From Minisyncoccota bacterium (GTDB lineage: Bacteria; Patescibacteriota; Minisyncoccia; UBA6257), in NCBI GenBank assembly GCA_028711005.1, contig JAQTTC010000004.1:1-34292 (forward strand): a stretch of DNA of 34,292 bases, given 5' to 3'. This document shows, piece after piece, positions 6,397 to 14,459 of this stretch; the first letter of the stretch is position 1, and each line of letters opens with the position of its first letter. The position numbers were made by a program, and so were the translations under genes. The notes beneath the pieces are model-generated. The model saw only the letters and a program-made list of their open reading frames with translations, ran no database searches and had not been told where the DNA came from.

Positions 6397-8526
6397 ATGC
6401 AAAAAAAACAATATCAATTAAAAGCAGGTGACAAATCTATAACAGTAGAATTTTCTAATCTTGCTGAGCAAACTAACGGCTCAGTAATGGTTAGAATGGG
6501 AGATACTATAGTATTAGCTTCAGCTGTTATGGGTAAAGAAGATAGAGCAGATTTAGGGTTTTTCCCTTTACTAGTAGACTATGAAGAAAAATACTATGCT
6601 GCAGGTAAAATTTATGGCAGTCGTTTTATGAGAAGAGAATCTCGTCCATCAGAAACGGCTATTTTAAATGATAGGCTTATAGATAGAACAATAAGACCTC
6701 TTTTTTCTGATAAATTAAGAAGGGAAATACAAGTTGTGATTACTTGCTTGTCTATTGATGAGGAGAATGACCCAGATATTTTAAGTATTATAGCAGCTTC
6801 GTTGGCCCTGGGGGTTTCTAATATTCCTTGGCAAGGCCCGGTAGCAGCAGCAAGAATTAGCTGGTCAGAAGAAAAAGGGTTTTTAGTTAATCCCAATTAT
6901 CAAGAAAAAGAAAAAGCATCATTAAATGTAGTTGTTTCTGGACCGAATGATTTAATAAATATGTTGGAGGCAGGAGCTAATGAGGTTTCTGAGGAAGTTT
7001 TTAAAGAAGCAATTGAATTAGGTCAAAAGGAAATATCAAATTTAAATAAACAATTAATAGAGATTATTAATGAAATAGGAAAGCCAAAAGAAGAGATTGC
7101 TTTTCAAGAATGGAATAAAGATGTAGAAAAAGAAATAGAAACTTTCTTAAAAGATAAATTAGAAACAGCTCTTTATGTTCAAGACAAGACAGAAAGAGAT
7201 GATAAATTATCAATTTTAAAAGAAGAATTAATTAAATATTTGGAATCTAAAGATTACCCAGAAGAATCTTTGAAAGATGTTGGTTCTATTTTTCATGATC
7301 AAATTGACAAAGTTGTTCATAAAAATGTTTTAGAAAAAGATAAAAGGCCAGATTTAAGAAAACTAGATGAAATTAGGAATTTAGAAATGGAAGTTGATAT
7401 ATTGCCTCGACCTCATGGTTCAGCTCTTTTCATGAGAGGGAAAACCCATGCTTTATCTGTGGTTACTTTAGGGTCGCCAAGTGATGTTTTGCTTTTGCAA
7501 GGAATGGAAGTAACAGGTGAAAAAAGATTTTTACATCATTATAATTTTCCATCTTATTCTTCCGGGGAAGTTGGTCCTTTACGCGGTCCTGGAAGAAGAG
7601 AAATTGGTCATGGGGCCTTAGGAGAAAAAGCTCTTCTTCCTGTTATTCCTTTACAAGAAGAATTTCCTTATACAATTAGAATTGTTTCTGAGATTTTATC
7701 TTCTAATGGATCGACTTCAATGGCAGCGACCTGTGCTTCTTCTTTAGCTTTAATGGCCAGTGGAGTTCCTATCAAATCTCATGTATCAGGAATTGCTATG
7801 GGTTTAATGACTGATGGTAAAGGAAAGTATAAAATTTTAACTGATATTCAAGGACCAGAAGATCACTATGGTGATATGGACTTTAAGGCTGCTGGAACTA
7901 AAAACGGGATTACTGCCTTACAAATGGATGTAAAAATAAAAGGAGTAAATATGCAAATAGTATCTGACATATTAGACAGATCAAAAGAAGCTAGGTTCTT
8001 TATTCTAGATAAGATGAATCAAGTTATTTCTGAGCCTAGAAAGAATCTTTCTCCTTTTGCACCGAGAATATTCACTTTAAAAATTAAAAAAGAACAAATA
8101 GGCAGTCTTATCGGACCTGGGGGTAAAGTTATTAATAAAATTATTGAAGATAATGAAGTAGCGATAGACATTGAAGAAGATGGTACAGTTTTTATAACTG
8201 CTCCTGATGAAAATAAAGCTCAGTCAGCTATTCAAGAGATAAAAAATATAACCAAAGAATTTGTTCCAGGTGAACTAGTGGACGGAAAAGTATCTCAAAT
8301 TAGAGATTTTGGGGCAATCATAGATCTAGGAGGCACAAAAGAAGGGCTTCTTCATATTTCTGAGTTAGCTCCATGGCACGTAGCGAAAGTAGAAGATATT
8401 ATTCATCAAGACGAAAAACTAAAATTAAAAATAAAAAAAGTAGAGGCTAATGGGAAAATATCTCTTTCATTAAAAGATGTTAGTCATCCAAAAGATGATG
8501 AAAAAAATAAAAGAAATAAAAAATAA
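6397..8526 (+). CDS. pnp: Polyribonucleotide nucleotidyltransferase (PNPase)
   Basis: PNPase is a phosphate-dependent 3'-5' exoribonuclease and a core mRNA-decay enzyme. The 709-aa product has the complete layout: first RNase PH domain (about 8-140), helical linker, second RNase PH domain (about 325-540, with FNFPSYSSGEVGPLRGPGRR and the SNGSTSMAA segment), KH domain (about 553-622, GSLIGPGGKVINKI) and S1 domain (about 622-695, VSQIRDFGAIIDLGGTKEGLLHISE). The C-terminal tail is lysine-rich. It closes the rpsO-NYN-pnp unit and is followed by a strong terminator. RNase Y and RNase J are also encoded in this window. The start has no Shine-Dalgarno. Confidence 0.97.
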   Translation: MQKKQYQLKAGDKSITVEFSNLAEQTNGSVMVRMGDTIVLASAVMGKEDRADLGFFPLLVDYEEKYYAAGKIYGSRFMRRESRPSETAILNDRLIDRTIRPLFSDKLRREIQVVITCLSIDEENDPDILSIIAASLALGVSNIPWQGPVAAARISWSEEKGFLVNPNYQEKEKASLNVVVSGPNDLINMLEAGANEVSEEVFKEAIELGQKEISNLNKQLIEIINEIGKPKEEIAFQEWNKDVEKEIETFLKDKLETALYVQDKTERDDKLSILKEELIKYLESKDYPEESLKDVGSIFHDQIDKVVHKNVLEKDKRPDLRKLDEIRNLEMEVDILPRPHGSALFMRGKTHALSVVTLGSPSDVLLLQGMEVTGEKRFLHHYNFPSYSSGEVGPLRGPGRREIGHGALGEKALLPVIPLQEEFPYTIRIVSEILSSNGSTSMAATCASSLALMASGVPIKSHVSGIAMGLMTDGKGKYKILTDIQGPEDHYGDMDFKAAGTKNGITALQMDVKIKGVNMQIVSDILDRSKEARFFILDKMNQVISEPRKNLSPFAPRIFTLKIKKEQIGSLIGPGGKVINKIIEDNEVAIDIEEDGTVFITAPDENKAQSAIQEIKNITKEFVPGELVDGKVSQIRDFGAIIDLGGTKEGLLHISELAPWHVAKVEDIIHQDEKLKLKIKKVEANGKISLSLKDVSHPKDDEKNKRNKK

Positions 8527-8551
8527 AATTTTGAGGTAAATCGAGTTTATT

Positions 8552-8576
8552 AAAAAGAGAGTAATACTCTCTTTTT
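8552..8576 (+). terminator. Intrinsic terminator after pnp
   Basis: An 11-bp stem AAAAAGAGAGT (8552-8562) with ACTCTCTTTTT (8566-8576) around a 3-nt loop, ending in T residues, 26 nt after the pnp stop. Confidence 0.88.
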
Positions 8577-8585
8577 AATTTGGGG

Positions 8586-8613
8586 TTGACTTTAATTTTT
8601 ATAATATTATAAT
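8586..8613 (+). promoter_or_regulatory. Promoter of the surface-protein gene
   Basis: TTGACT (8586-8591) and perfect -10 TATAAT (8608-8613) with 16-nt spacing, directly after the pnp terminator and about 46 nt before the predicted transcription start reaches the ATG at 8667. Confidence 0.72.
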
Positions 8614-8666
8614 TAATATAGTAAAGTACTAAAGACTCTAAAATTTTTTAACTTTAATTTAAAAAT

Positions 8667-10052
8667 ATGCCAGAAAATTTTAATCTCAATTCAGATTTTT
8701 CTAATCATAATTTAAAAGAGGATTCAAAACAAAATCCTCAAATTGATCCTAGTCAAAATCCTATATCGACACCAGGACTAAATTCAGAACCAGCTAATTT
8801 ACAAAACCCAGAACCAGCTTTTAGTTCAAACAATCAACAAAGTAAACCTTTTTCTGGCCAGCAGATTTATGAACCTGCTACTCAACAATCCTCTCCACAG
8901 CAAGGCTTTCAACCAATGCCAGAAACAAAACAATCTCCTGAATCAGTATCGGGGTCACTAGCTGATCAACCTTTTGGACAAGTTACTGAGCAAGAGCAAC
9001 CTTTTGGGCAGGCTACTGAAGAATCTTTTCAACAGTCTCCTGAGCAAAATATAGCACACTCCTTTGACCAGCAAGATTCAAAACAAGCGTCTATATCACA
9101 AGAAACAGAACAGAAATTTTCTCCTCCACCTTCCAATGTTTTTATTAGAACATCGGAGTCAGATTTAGAAAGAATCAAATCTGAGGGAGGAACTATTCCA
9201 GGGATAGAACCTAATTTTTCTGAACCTTCGATTTCTTCTGAATCAACAGGAAGTGATATAGAAGGATTTTCGGCAGCATCTGTCCCTTCTGACAAAAAAA
9301 ATAACCTTATTCCAATTTTAATTATTGGTATTCTAGTTATTGGAGGCGGTTTATTGGCTTATTTTTATTTGATACCTCTTCTGTTTAATAGAGAAGAACC
9401 ATTTGTGGTTACCACTACCACGACAACAATGTTAGCTCAAACAACAACTACTTTGGCTTCTTCGCCTTATCCTCAAATTAGCGGTCCGTTTCAAAAATCA
9501 ATTTTTAATGTAGAGGTAAGTGGAGATCAGATTGTTGAATCTATTAAATCGGCTGCACTTTCTGAATTAGCTTCTCCAAATACTTTTAAGGTTCTTATAC
9601 CTAAAATTCATAATGATCCTTTAACAAATGATGAAGTAGTTCTTTCCCTTATTCCTTCGCTTCCTGTAAGGCTTCATCCTTATCTTCTCGCTCGTGAATA
9701 CTTAGTCTATGCCTATTATGGAGAAGTTAATCCTTCTCTTGGTTTAGTAATTGATATTGGAGAAGAAAGCAAAGAAGAAGTAAAATCAATTTTCTTGTCT
9801 TGGGAGAAAAACTTAGGAATTTTAACTGACTTGCAAGAGCTCTTTTTAGTCGATGTTCCTTCTAAGTCATCAGAAGAATTTCAAGAAACTAATAATGCTG
9901 ATGTTGAAATCCGTTACTTTAATTATGCTGGAGAAGAAGCAGCCATTAGCTATGCTTTTTCTGATCAATATCTTATAATGAGTTCTTCTTTAGAGGCTGT
10001 TAATAGTGGAATTTCTCATTTACGTGGTGCTACTGAACCGATTAATCCTTAA
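8667..10052 (+). CDS. Single-pass membrane protein with long disordered Q/P/S-rich N-terminus
   Basis: I do not recognise a named family for the whole 461-aa protein. Residues 1-205 are low-complexity and rich in Gln, Pro, Ser and Asn, with a small repeat QPFGQVTE/QPFGQATE (101-108, 111-118). A segment IRTSESDLERIKSEGG (160-175) precedes the membrane and resembles a motif I recall in Patescibacteria membrane proteins. One transmembrane helix spans about 213-240. A Thr-rich stretch (249-262) and a folded C-terminal domain (about 275-461) follow. By the positive-inside rule the N-terminus is probably cytoplasmic and the C-terminal domain external. It has its own promoter and precedes ftsH by 46 nt. 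A surface or envelope-sensing role is possible but not demonstrable. Confidence 0.8.
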   Translation: MPENFNLNSDFSNHNLKEDSKQNPQIDPSQNPISTPGLNSEPANLQNPEPAFSSNNQQSKPFSGQQIYEPATQQSSPQQGFQPMPETKQSPESVSGSLADQPFGQVTEQEQPFGQATEESFQQSPEQNIAHSFDQQDSKQASISQETEQKFSPPPSNVFIRTSESDLERIKSEGGTIPGIEPNFSEPSISSESTGSDIEGFSAASVPSDKKNNLIPILIIGILVIGGGLLAYFYLIPLLFNREEPFVVTTTTTTMLAQTTTTLASSPYPQISGPFQKSIFNVEVSGDQIVESIKSAALSELASPNTFKVLIPKIHNDPLTNDEVVLSLIPSLPVRLHPYLLAREYLVYAYYGEVNPSLGLVIDIGEESKEEVKSIFLSWEKNLGILTDLQELFLVDVPSKSSEEFQETNNADVEIRYFNYAGEEAAISYAFSDQYLIMSSSLEAVNSGISHLRGATEPINP

Positions 10053-10060
10053 ATATACAA

Positions 10061-10089
10061 TTGCTTTTTAACTTAATTTAAGATAATAT
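10061..10089 (+). promoter_or_regulatory. Candidate ftsH promoter, near-leaderless
   Basis: TTGCTT (10061-10066) and TAATAT (10084-10089), spacer 17. The implied start of transcription is within a few bases of the ftsH ATG at 10099. Confidence 0.42.
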
Positions 10090-10098
10090 GTTGTTGCT

Positions 10099-11907
10099 AT
10101 GAATAAATTAGCTAAATCTTTTTTAGTTGTTTTGATTATTTTTTTAAGCCTTTCTCTAGTTTTTTCTGCACTAGACAATTCTTTGATTGATAAAAAAGAA
10201 GTAAGTCTATCAGAAGCATTACAGGTTTTAAAAGAACAAGACTTTCAAAAAATTGTTCTTCATCCTAATAGTTTTGAAATTTTCCTTTCTGAGGAAAGCA
10301 TTTTAGTAGCAGAAAGAGAGCCGAATGTTTCTTTTTCAGAAACTCTTTATAACTTTAATTTTTCTCCTGAAGAAATATCCGCTCTTAATATAGAAGTAAA
10401 AGGAGAGAGTGGAACAACAATTTTTCTTTCTGTAATTTTGCCAATTTTGCTTCCCGTTTTATTAATAGGTTTTATTTTGCTTTATTCTTTTCGTCGGGCA
10501 AATCAAGGTGCAATGCAAATATTCTCTTTTTCTCGCTCTAATATTAAATTATTCTCACCAACAAAAGATAGAATTACTTTTAAAAATGTCGCAGGGTTAA
10601 AAGAAGCAAAAGAAGAATTAAAAGAAATTGTAGAATTTTTAAAAACCCCTAAAAAGTTCCATGATTTAGGAGCAAAAATTCCAAGAGGAGTCTTGTTAAT
10701 GGGTCCTCCAGGTTCAGGTAAAACTTTATTAGCAAGAGCCGTGGCTGGAGAGGCTAAAGTACCTTTTTTCCATATCTCTGGGTCAGAGTTTGTAGAGATG
10801 TTTGTTGGTGTAGGGGCAAGTAGAGTAAGAGACACTTTTGCTACAGCTAAAAAATCAGCTCCTTCTATCTTGTTTATAGATGAAATTGATGCAATTGGTA
10901 GAGTTAGGGGTGCAGGAGTAGGAGGTGGTCATGATGAAAGAGAGCAAACTCTAAATCAGATTTTAGTAGAAATGGATGGATTTGATAGAGACACAAAAAC
11001 TATTGTGGTTGCAGCAACAAATAGACCTGATGTTTTAGATCCAGCGTTATTACGCCCAGGTCGTTTTGATAGACGAGTAGTTTTAGATCTTCCTAATATT
11101 GATGAAAGAGAGGCTATATTAAGAATTCATATACAAGACAAAACTTTAGCTCCTCTAACTAATTTAAGAGAAATAGCAGAAAGAACTCCAGGCTTTTCTG
11201 GTGCTGATTTAGCTAATTTAATTAATGAATCTGCTATTTTAGCGGCACGAAGAGATAAAAAAACTATTAGTCAGCAAGAATTGATAGATTCTATAGAAAA
11301 GGTTATTCTAGGACCAGAGAGAAAAAGTAGGATCTTGACTAAAGCAGAGAAAGAGATTACTGCTTATCATGAGGCTGGGCATGCTTTAATAACTGCCTTG
11401 CTTCCAGGGACTGCCTTAGTTAGAAAAATTTCCATTATTACACGTGGAAGAGCGGCTGGTTATACGATGAGAATGCCTGTTGAGGAAAAATATATGAAAA
11501 CACATTCAGAGTTTTTGGATGATTTATGTGCTATTTTAGGAGGATATGTAGCAGAGGAAATTAAGTTTAAAGATATTTCTACAGGTGCGGCTAATGATTT
11601 AAAAGAAGCAACTAATATAGCTAGAGGATTGGTAACTAAATATGGAATGAGTAAAAAAATTGGACCAATTTCTTTTGGTAAGTCAGAAGAGATGATTTTC
11701 TTAGGTCGCGAAATTTCTACAGAGAGAGATTATTCTGAAGAAACAGCAGCAAAAATAGACAATGAAGTAGCTAGTATTATTAGAAAATGTTACAATCGAA
11801 CAAAGAAATTATTACAGAAAAATAAAAACAAGTTAGAAAAAATTACACAGGAATTGATTAAAAAAGAAACTTTAGAAAAAGACGAATTTGAAAAACTTAT
11901 AAAATAG
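10099..11907 (+). CDS. ftsH: ATP-dependent zinc metalloprotease FtsH
   Basis: This membrane-bound AAA+ protease degrades misfolded membrane proteins and short-lived regulators. The order is complete: N-terminal transmembrane helix (6-24), periplasmic domain (25-105), second helix (107-130), AAA domain with Walker A GPPGSGKT (202-209), Walker B ILFIDEID (257-264) and the second region of homology ending in RPGRFDRR, then the peptidase domain with zinc site HEAGH (424-428) and the distal Asp in [11 protein letters not shown]. At 602 aa it is normal length with no missing catalytic residue. It follows the disordered membrane-protein gene closely and may be co-expressed with it. No Shine-Dalgarno is visible. 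Confidence 0.97.
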   Translation: MNKLAKSFLVVLIIFLSLSLVFSALDNSLIDKKEVSLSEALQVLKEQDFQKIVLHPNSFEIFLSEESILVAEREPNVSFSETLYNFNFSPEEISALNIEVKGESGTTIFLSVILPILLPVLLIGFILLYSFRRANQGAMQIFSFSRSNIKLFSPTKDRITFKNVAGLKEAKEELKEIVEFLKTPKKFHDLGAKIPRGVLLMGPPGSGKTLLARAVAGEAKVPFFHISGSEFVEMFVGVGASRVRDTFATAKKSAPSILFIDEIDAIGRVRGAGVGGGHDEREQTLNQILVEMDGFDRDTKTIVVAATNRPDVLDPALLRPGRFDRRVVLDLPNIDEREAILRIHIQDKTLAPLTNLREIAERTPGFSGADLANLINESAILAARRDKKTISQQELIDSIEKVILGPERKSRILTKAEKEITAYHEAGHALITALLPGTALVRKISIITRGRAAGYTMRMPVEEKYMKTHSEFLDDLCAILGGYVAEEIKFKDISTGAANDLKEATNIARGLVTKYGMSKKIGPISFGKSEEMIFLGREISTERDYSEETAAKIDNEVASIIRKCYNRTKKLLQKNKNKLEKITQELIKKETLEKDEFEKLIK

Positions 11908-11917
11908 TAATATATAT

Positions 11918-11946
11918 TTGTTCTTTTAAAACATTAACGCTATAAT
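11918..11946 (+). promoter_or_regulatory. Candidate promoter of the HTH/LAGLIDADG-like gene and tRNA-Ile
   Basis: TTGTTC (11918-11923) and perfect TATAAT (11941-11946), spacer 17. A second TATAAT at 11973-11978 lacks a matching -35. Confidence 0.5.
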
Positions 11947-11992
11947 GAACTAGGAAATAATCATTTAGTAGGTATAATTTAAAGGTTTAATT

Positions 11993-12667
11993 ATGGCACG
12001 TTTTAGAGATCGTCAAAAAGCGATAATTTTGAGAAAACGAGGGATGAGCTATAGCCAAATCAAAAAAGTTTTAAAAGTAGAAAAAAGTACTTTGAGCACT
12101 TGGCTTAAAGATTACCCTCTTTCAGAGACTAGGATAAGGCAATTAAGGGATTGGAGCGAGCAAAGAATCGAAAAATGTCGTGAAACAAAAAGAAAAAAGA
12201 AGGAAAAAAGATTAGAGGATTTTTATCAAGAACAAAAGAGAATTATTACTCCCTTAAATAAACGTGAATTATATCTTGCGGGTTTATTTCTTTATTGGGG
12301 AGAAGGAGCAAAGAGCAGGATGGTAGAATTATCTATTTCCAATACAGATCCCTCGATCATCCAATTTTTTCTTTTTTGGCTTACGAAATCTTTATTAGTT
12401 CCAAGACGGAAAATTAAAGTTGCACTGCATTTATATAAAGATATGGATGTTGATGAAGAGATACATTTTTGGTCAAACATTTTAAAAATTTCTCCAAAAC
12501 AATTTTATAAACCCTATATAAAAGAAAGTACATTGAAATCTGTAAATCATAAAGGAGGATTTGGTCATGGTACTTGCAATATAAGGGTTTCAGGGGCAAG
12601 GCTTACAGAAAAGATATTAATGTCTTTAAAGGTAATTAGTGATACATTTAATAGAACGCGCACGTAG
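11993..12667 (+). CDS. HTH protein with a LAGLIDADG-like C-terminal domain, overlapping tRNA-Ile
   Basis: This 224-aa basic protein has a resolvase-type helix-turn-helix (residues 5-40, RKRGMSYSQIKKVLKVEKST), a highly charged helix (45-85) and a C-terminal domain opening with YLAGLFLYWGEG (94-105) and VELSISNTDPSIIQFFLFWL. The layout recalls a single LAGLIDADG repeat, with Glu-Gly in place of the usual Asp-Gly. Such folds act as homing endonucleases or as DNA-binding domains. The family assignment is inference. Its TAG stop (12665-12667) is supplied by bases 8-10 of the downstream tRNA-Ile, a 10-nt overlap. It could be a mobile or domesticated endonuclease gene lodged against a tRNA, or a transcription factor. 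Confidence 0.72.
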   Translation: MARFRDRQKAIILRKRGMSYSQIKKVLKVEKSTLSTWLKDYPLSETRIRQLRDWSEQRIEKCRETKRKKKEKRLEDFYQEQKRIITPLNKRELYLAGLFLYWGEGAKSRMVELSISNTDPSIIQFFLFWLTKSLLVPRRKIKVALHLYKDMDVDEEIHFWSNILKISPKQFYKPYIKESTLKSVNHKGGFGHGTCNIRVSGARLTEKILMSLKVISDTFNRTRT

Positions 12668-12730
12668 CTCAGTGGTAGAGCAGGGTCCTTATAAGGCCAA
12701 GGTTCGCAGGTTCAATCCCTGCCGTGCGCA
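12658..12730 (+). tRNA. tRNA-Ile(TAT)
   Basis: Acceptor stem GCGCACG/CGTGCGC, D-arm GCTC/GAGC and T-arm GCAGG/CCTGC with loop TTCAATC. The anticodon arm is GGGTC/GGCCA with loop CTTATAA, giving anticodon TAT; its outermost pair is a G-A mismatch. No CCA is encoded. Most bacteria read AUA with a lysidine-modified CAU anticodon, so a UAU anticodon is unusual. Its first ten bases also encode the end of the upstream protein. Confidence 0.9.
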
Positions 12731-12735
12731 CTATC

Positions 12736-12809
12736 GGGCACTTTATATAGTAATTGGTATCTTACTTTGGTATAGTTAAAGATTGTAAGCTCAAGTTTTA
12801 TAGTGCCAC
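12736..12809 (+). pseudogene. tRNA-like remnant between tRNA-Ile and tRNA-Val
   Basis: A degenerate cloverleaf can be drawn. Acceptor is GGCACT (12737-12742) with AGTGCC (12802-12807). The D-loop is AGTAATTGGTA, with A14, G15, GG and A21-like positions on a weak stem. The anticodon stem is CTTTG (12765-12769) with TAAAG (12777-12781) and loop GTATAGT. The T-arm GTAAG/TTTAT has loop CTCAAGT, which keeps TCAA. Stems are mostly A-T or G-T, position 54 is not T and the variable region is only 3 nt. The implied anticodon ATA is implausible in bacteria, so a decayed tRNA is more likely than a working one. Confidence 0.42.
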
Positions 12810-12812
12810 TAA

Positions 12813-12886
12813 GGGCGGTTAGCTCAGTTGGTTAGAGCGCGTACTTGACGTGTATGAGGTCAGGGGTTCGAGTCCTCTACCGCCCA
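12813..12886 (+). tRNA. tRNA-Val(GAC)
   Basis: Acceptor stem GGGCGGT/ACCGCCC, D-arm GCTC/GAGC, anticodon stem CGTAC/GTATG with loop TTGACGT (anticodon GAC) and T-arm AGGGG/CCTCT with loop TTCGAGT. No CCA is encoded. Confidence 0.95.
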
Positions 12887-12917
12887 CCTTAGTTGATTTT
12901 TATAAAATGATTTATAC

Positions 12918-12926
12918 TGCTATACT
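12918..12926 (+). promoter_or_regulatory. Extended -10 promoter for the pseudouridine synthase gene
   Basis: TGCTATACT (12918-12926) is an extended -10 element. No good -35 lies at the right distance. The start codon at 12959 follows after about 25 nt of leader. Confidence 0.45.
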
Positions 12927-12958
12927 TAATACAAATTTAAGGAAGTTTTTATTTTACA

Positions 12959-13918
12959 ATGGAAAATATTCATGTTGAGCAAGTTTTTAAGCCTTTACGT
13001 CTAGATAAATATTTGAGTAGAAAGATTAAAGATATTTCTCGAGAAAAAATTAATTTTTTAATAAAAGAAGGAAAGGTAAAGATTAAAGGTAAACAAAAAT
13101 TAAAACCAAGCATTTTATTAAAAGGAGGTGAAGAAATTAGTTTAGATATTTCTGGCTTAAAAGAAAATGAAGATTCATTTATTTTAGAGCCTCAATCAAT
13201 TTTTCCTGAGCCAGAAATTTTATATGAAGATAAAAATTTTATAGTCCTTGATAAACCATCGGGAATAATTGTTCATCCATCCTTAACTAATTTTAAAAAC
13301 CCTTCAATTATTAGTTGGCTTATTGGAAAATATCCTTTTCTTTCTCAAGTAGGCGAGGATAAATTACGCCCAGGAATAGTTCATCGCCTGGATAAAGATA
13401 CATCAGGAGTGTTAATTGTGGCTAAGAATAATTTTTCATTTAATTATTTTAAAAATCTTTTTAAAACAAGAAAAATTAAGAAGAAATATATTGCCTTAGT
13501 AAAAGGTGAGTTAAAAAATGAAAAAGGAGAAATAAATTTACCTTTAGCACGTTCTAAAAAATCACCAACTAAAAGAAAAGTAGTTACAAGTCGTTTTCAA
13601 CTAGATAAAGCAAAAACCGCTATAACAAAATATAGTGTGATCAAAAGGTATAAAAGCTTTACTCTTTTAGAGGTTTTTCTTGAGACTGGGCGTACTCATC
13701 AAATTAGGGTTCATTTAGCAAGTATTGGTTTTCCTGTGGCAGGTGATAAAATCTATGGGAAATCTAGAAAAAAAGAATATTTAAGCTTGTCTCGTCAGTT
13801 TCTTCATGCCCAAGAAATATCTTTTATCTCTCCAGCCGGAAAATTTCTTGAAATAAAATCTTCTTTACCTCAAGAACTTGTAAAAGTTTTGAGAAATTTA
13901 ACCCCTCAAATTAATTAA
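12959..13918 (+). CDS. RluA/RluD-family 23S rRNA pseudouridine synthase
   Basis: The enzyme isomerises specific uridines in structured RNA, in RluD's case in helix 69 of 23S rRNA. An S4 RNA-binding domain lies at residues 11-60. The catalytic domain follows, with VLDKPSGIIVHP (97-107), the active-site motif HRLDKDTSG (142-150, catalytic D145) and the ETGRTHQIRVHLASIGFPVAGD segment near 227. At 319 aa it is complete. The exact target (RluD-like or RluC-like) cannot be settled by eye. It follows tRNA-Val and precedes rplS, which has its own promoter. Confidence 0.92.
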   Translation: MENIHVEQVFKPLRLDKYLSRKIKDISREKINFLIKEGKVKIKGKQKLKPSILLKGGEEISLDISGLKENEDSFILEPQSIFPEPEILYEDKNFIVLDKPSGIIVHPSLTNFKNPSIISWLIGKYPFLSQVGEDKLRPGIVHRLDKDTSGVLIVAKNNFSFNYFKNLFKTRKIKKKYIALVKGELKNEKGEINLPLARSKKSPTKRKVVTSRFQLDKAKTAITKYSVIKRYKSFTLLEVFLETGRTHQIRVHLASIGFPVAGDKIYGKSRKKEYLSLSRQFLHAQEISFISPAGKFLEIKSSLPQELVKVLRNLTPQIN

Positions 13919-13945
13919 AGTATTTAATAAAATATATTTTTAAAG

Positions 13946-13975
13946 TTGACTGAAAATCTCTTTTTATGTTAGACT
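13946..13975 (+). promoter_or_regulatory. Promoter of rplS
   Basis: TTGACT (13946-13951) with -10 TAGACT (13970-13975), spacer 18, and an extended -10 TG at 13967-13968. It lies 27 nt before the rplS start. Confidence 0.65.
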
Positions 13976-14002
13976 AAGAAACAATTTAATTATTAAATAA
14001 TT

Positions 14003-14359
14003 ATGTCTGAATTAAAGATGGAAACAATTAAACCAGGGATGTTTGTGCGGATTTTTCAAAAAATACCGAGTTTTATTAAATCTAAAGAAGCTGGGAAAAA
14101 AGAAGGTGATAAAGAAAAAACCCAGAAGATAGAAGGGTTAGTTATTGCTCGAAAGCATGGAAGAGAGATAGGAGCAACAATTACCGTTAGAAGAGTAGTT
14201 GATGGGATTGGAGTTGAATGGGTTCTTCCAGTTTTTTCTCCAGAAATTAAAAAAGTAGAATTAATAAATGCTGCTCGAGTGAAGAGAGCAAAATTAGGTT
14301 TTCTTAGGGATAAATCCCAGAAACAAATTCGCGCCAAACTTAAAAAATCGGCAAAGTAA
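14003..14359 (+). CDS. rplS: 50S ribosomal protein L19
   Basis: L19 sits at the subunit interface of the large subunit. The 118-aa product has the family's KPGMFVRI start, EGLVIARKHGREIGATITVRRV core and VELINAARVKRAKLGFLRDKS end. Compared with E. coli L19 from memory, the N-terminus is shorter and a Lys/Glu-rich insertion of roughly a dozen residues (about 23-42) widens the first loop. Start is ATG in an AT-rich context without Shine-Dalgarno. It has its own promoter and ends 8 nt before tRNA-Leu(GAG), so rplS, the tRNA and the protease gene are probably one transcript. Confidence 0.95.
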   Translation: MSELKMETIKPGMFVRIFQKIPSFIKSKEAGKKEGDKEKTQKIEGLVIARKHGREIGATITVRRVVDGIGVEWVLPVFSPEIKKVELINAARVKRAKLGFLRDKSQKQIRAKLKKSAK

Positions 14360-14367
14360 ACTTTTAG

Positions 14368-14450
14368 GCGCGGGTGGTGAAATGGTATACACGCATCCTT
14401 GAGGTGGATGTGTCCGCAAGGACGTGGAGGTTCGACTCCTCTCCCGCGCA
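14368..14450 (+). tRNA. tRNA-Leu(GAG)
   Basis: Acceptor stem GCGCGGG/CCCGCGC, anticodon stem CATCC/GGATG with loop TTGAGGT (anticodon GAG), a class II variable arm (GTCCGCAAGGAC) and T-loop TTCGACT. No CCA is encoded. It lies 8 nt after rplS and 9 nt before the protease start. Confidence 0.96.
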
Positions 14451-14459
14451 CTAAAATTA

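Noticed and set aside
6369-6397. Perfect TTGACA just before pnp
   Set aside because: The matching -10 position overlaps the pnp start codon and is only TAAAAA, so transcription would begin inside the gene.
14056-14451. A minus-strand open frame of 131 codons across rplS
   Set aside because: It is antisense to rplS and tRNA-Leu(GAG), with tRNA-derived codons at its start.
14424-14459. A 12-residue N-terminal extension of the HtrA-like protease
   Set aside because: It reads through the 3' half of tRNA-Leu(GAG).
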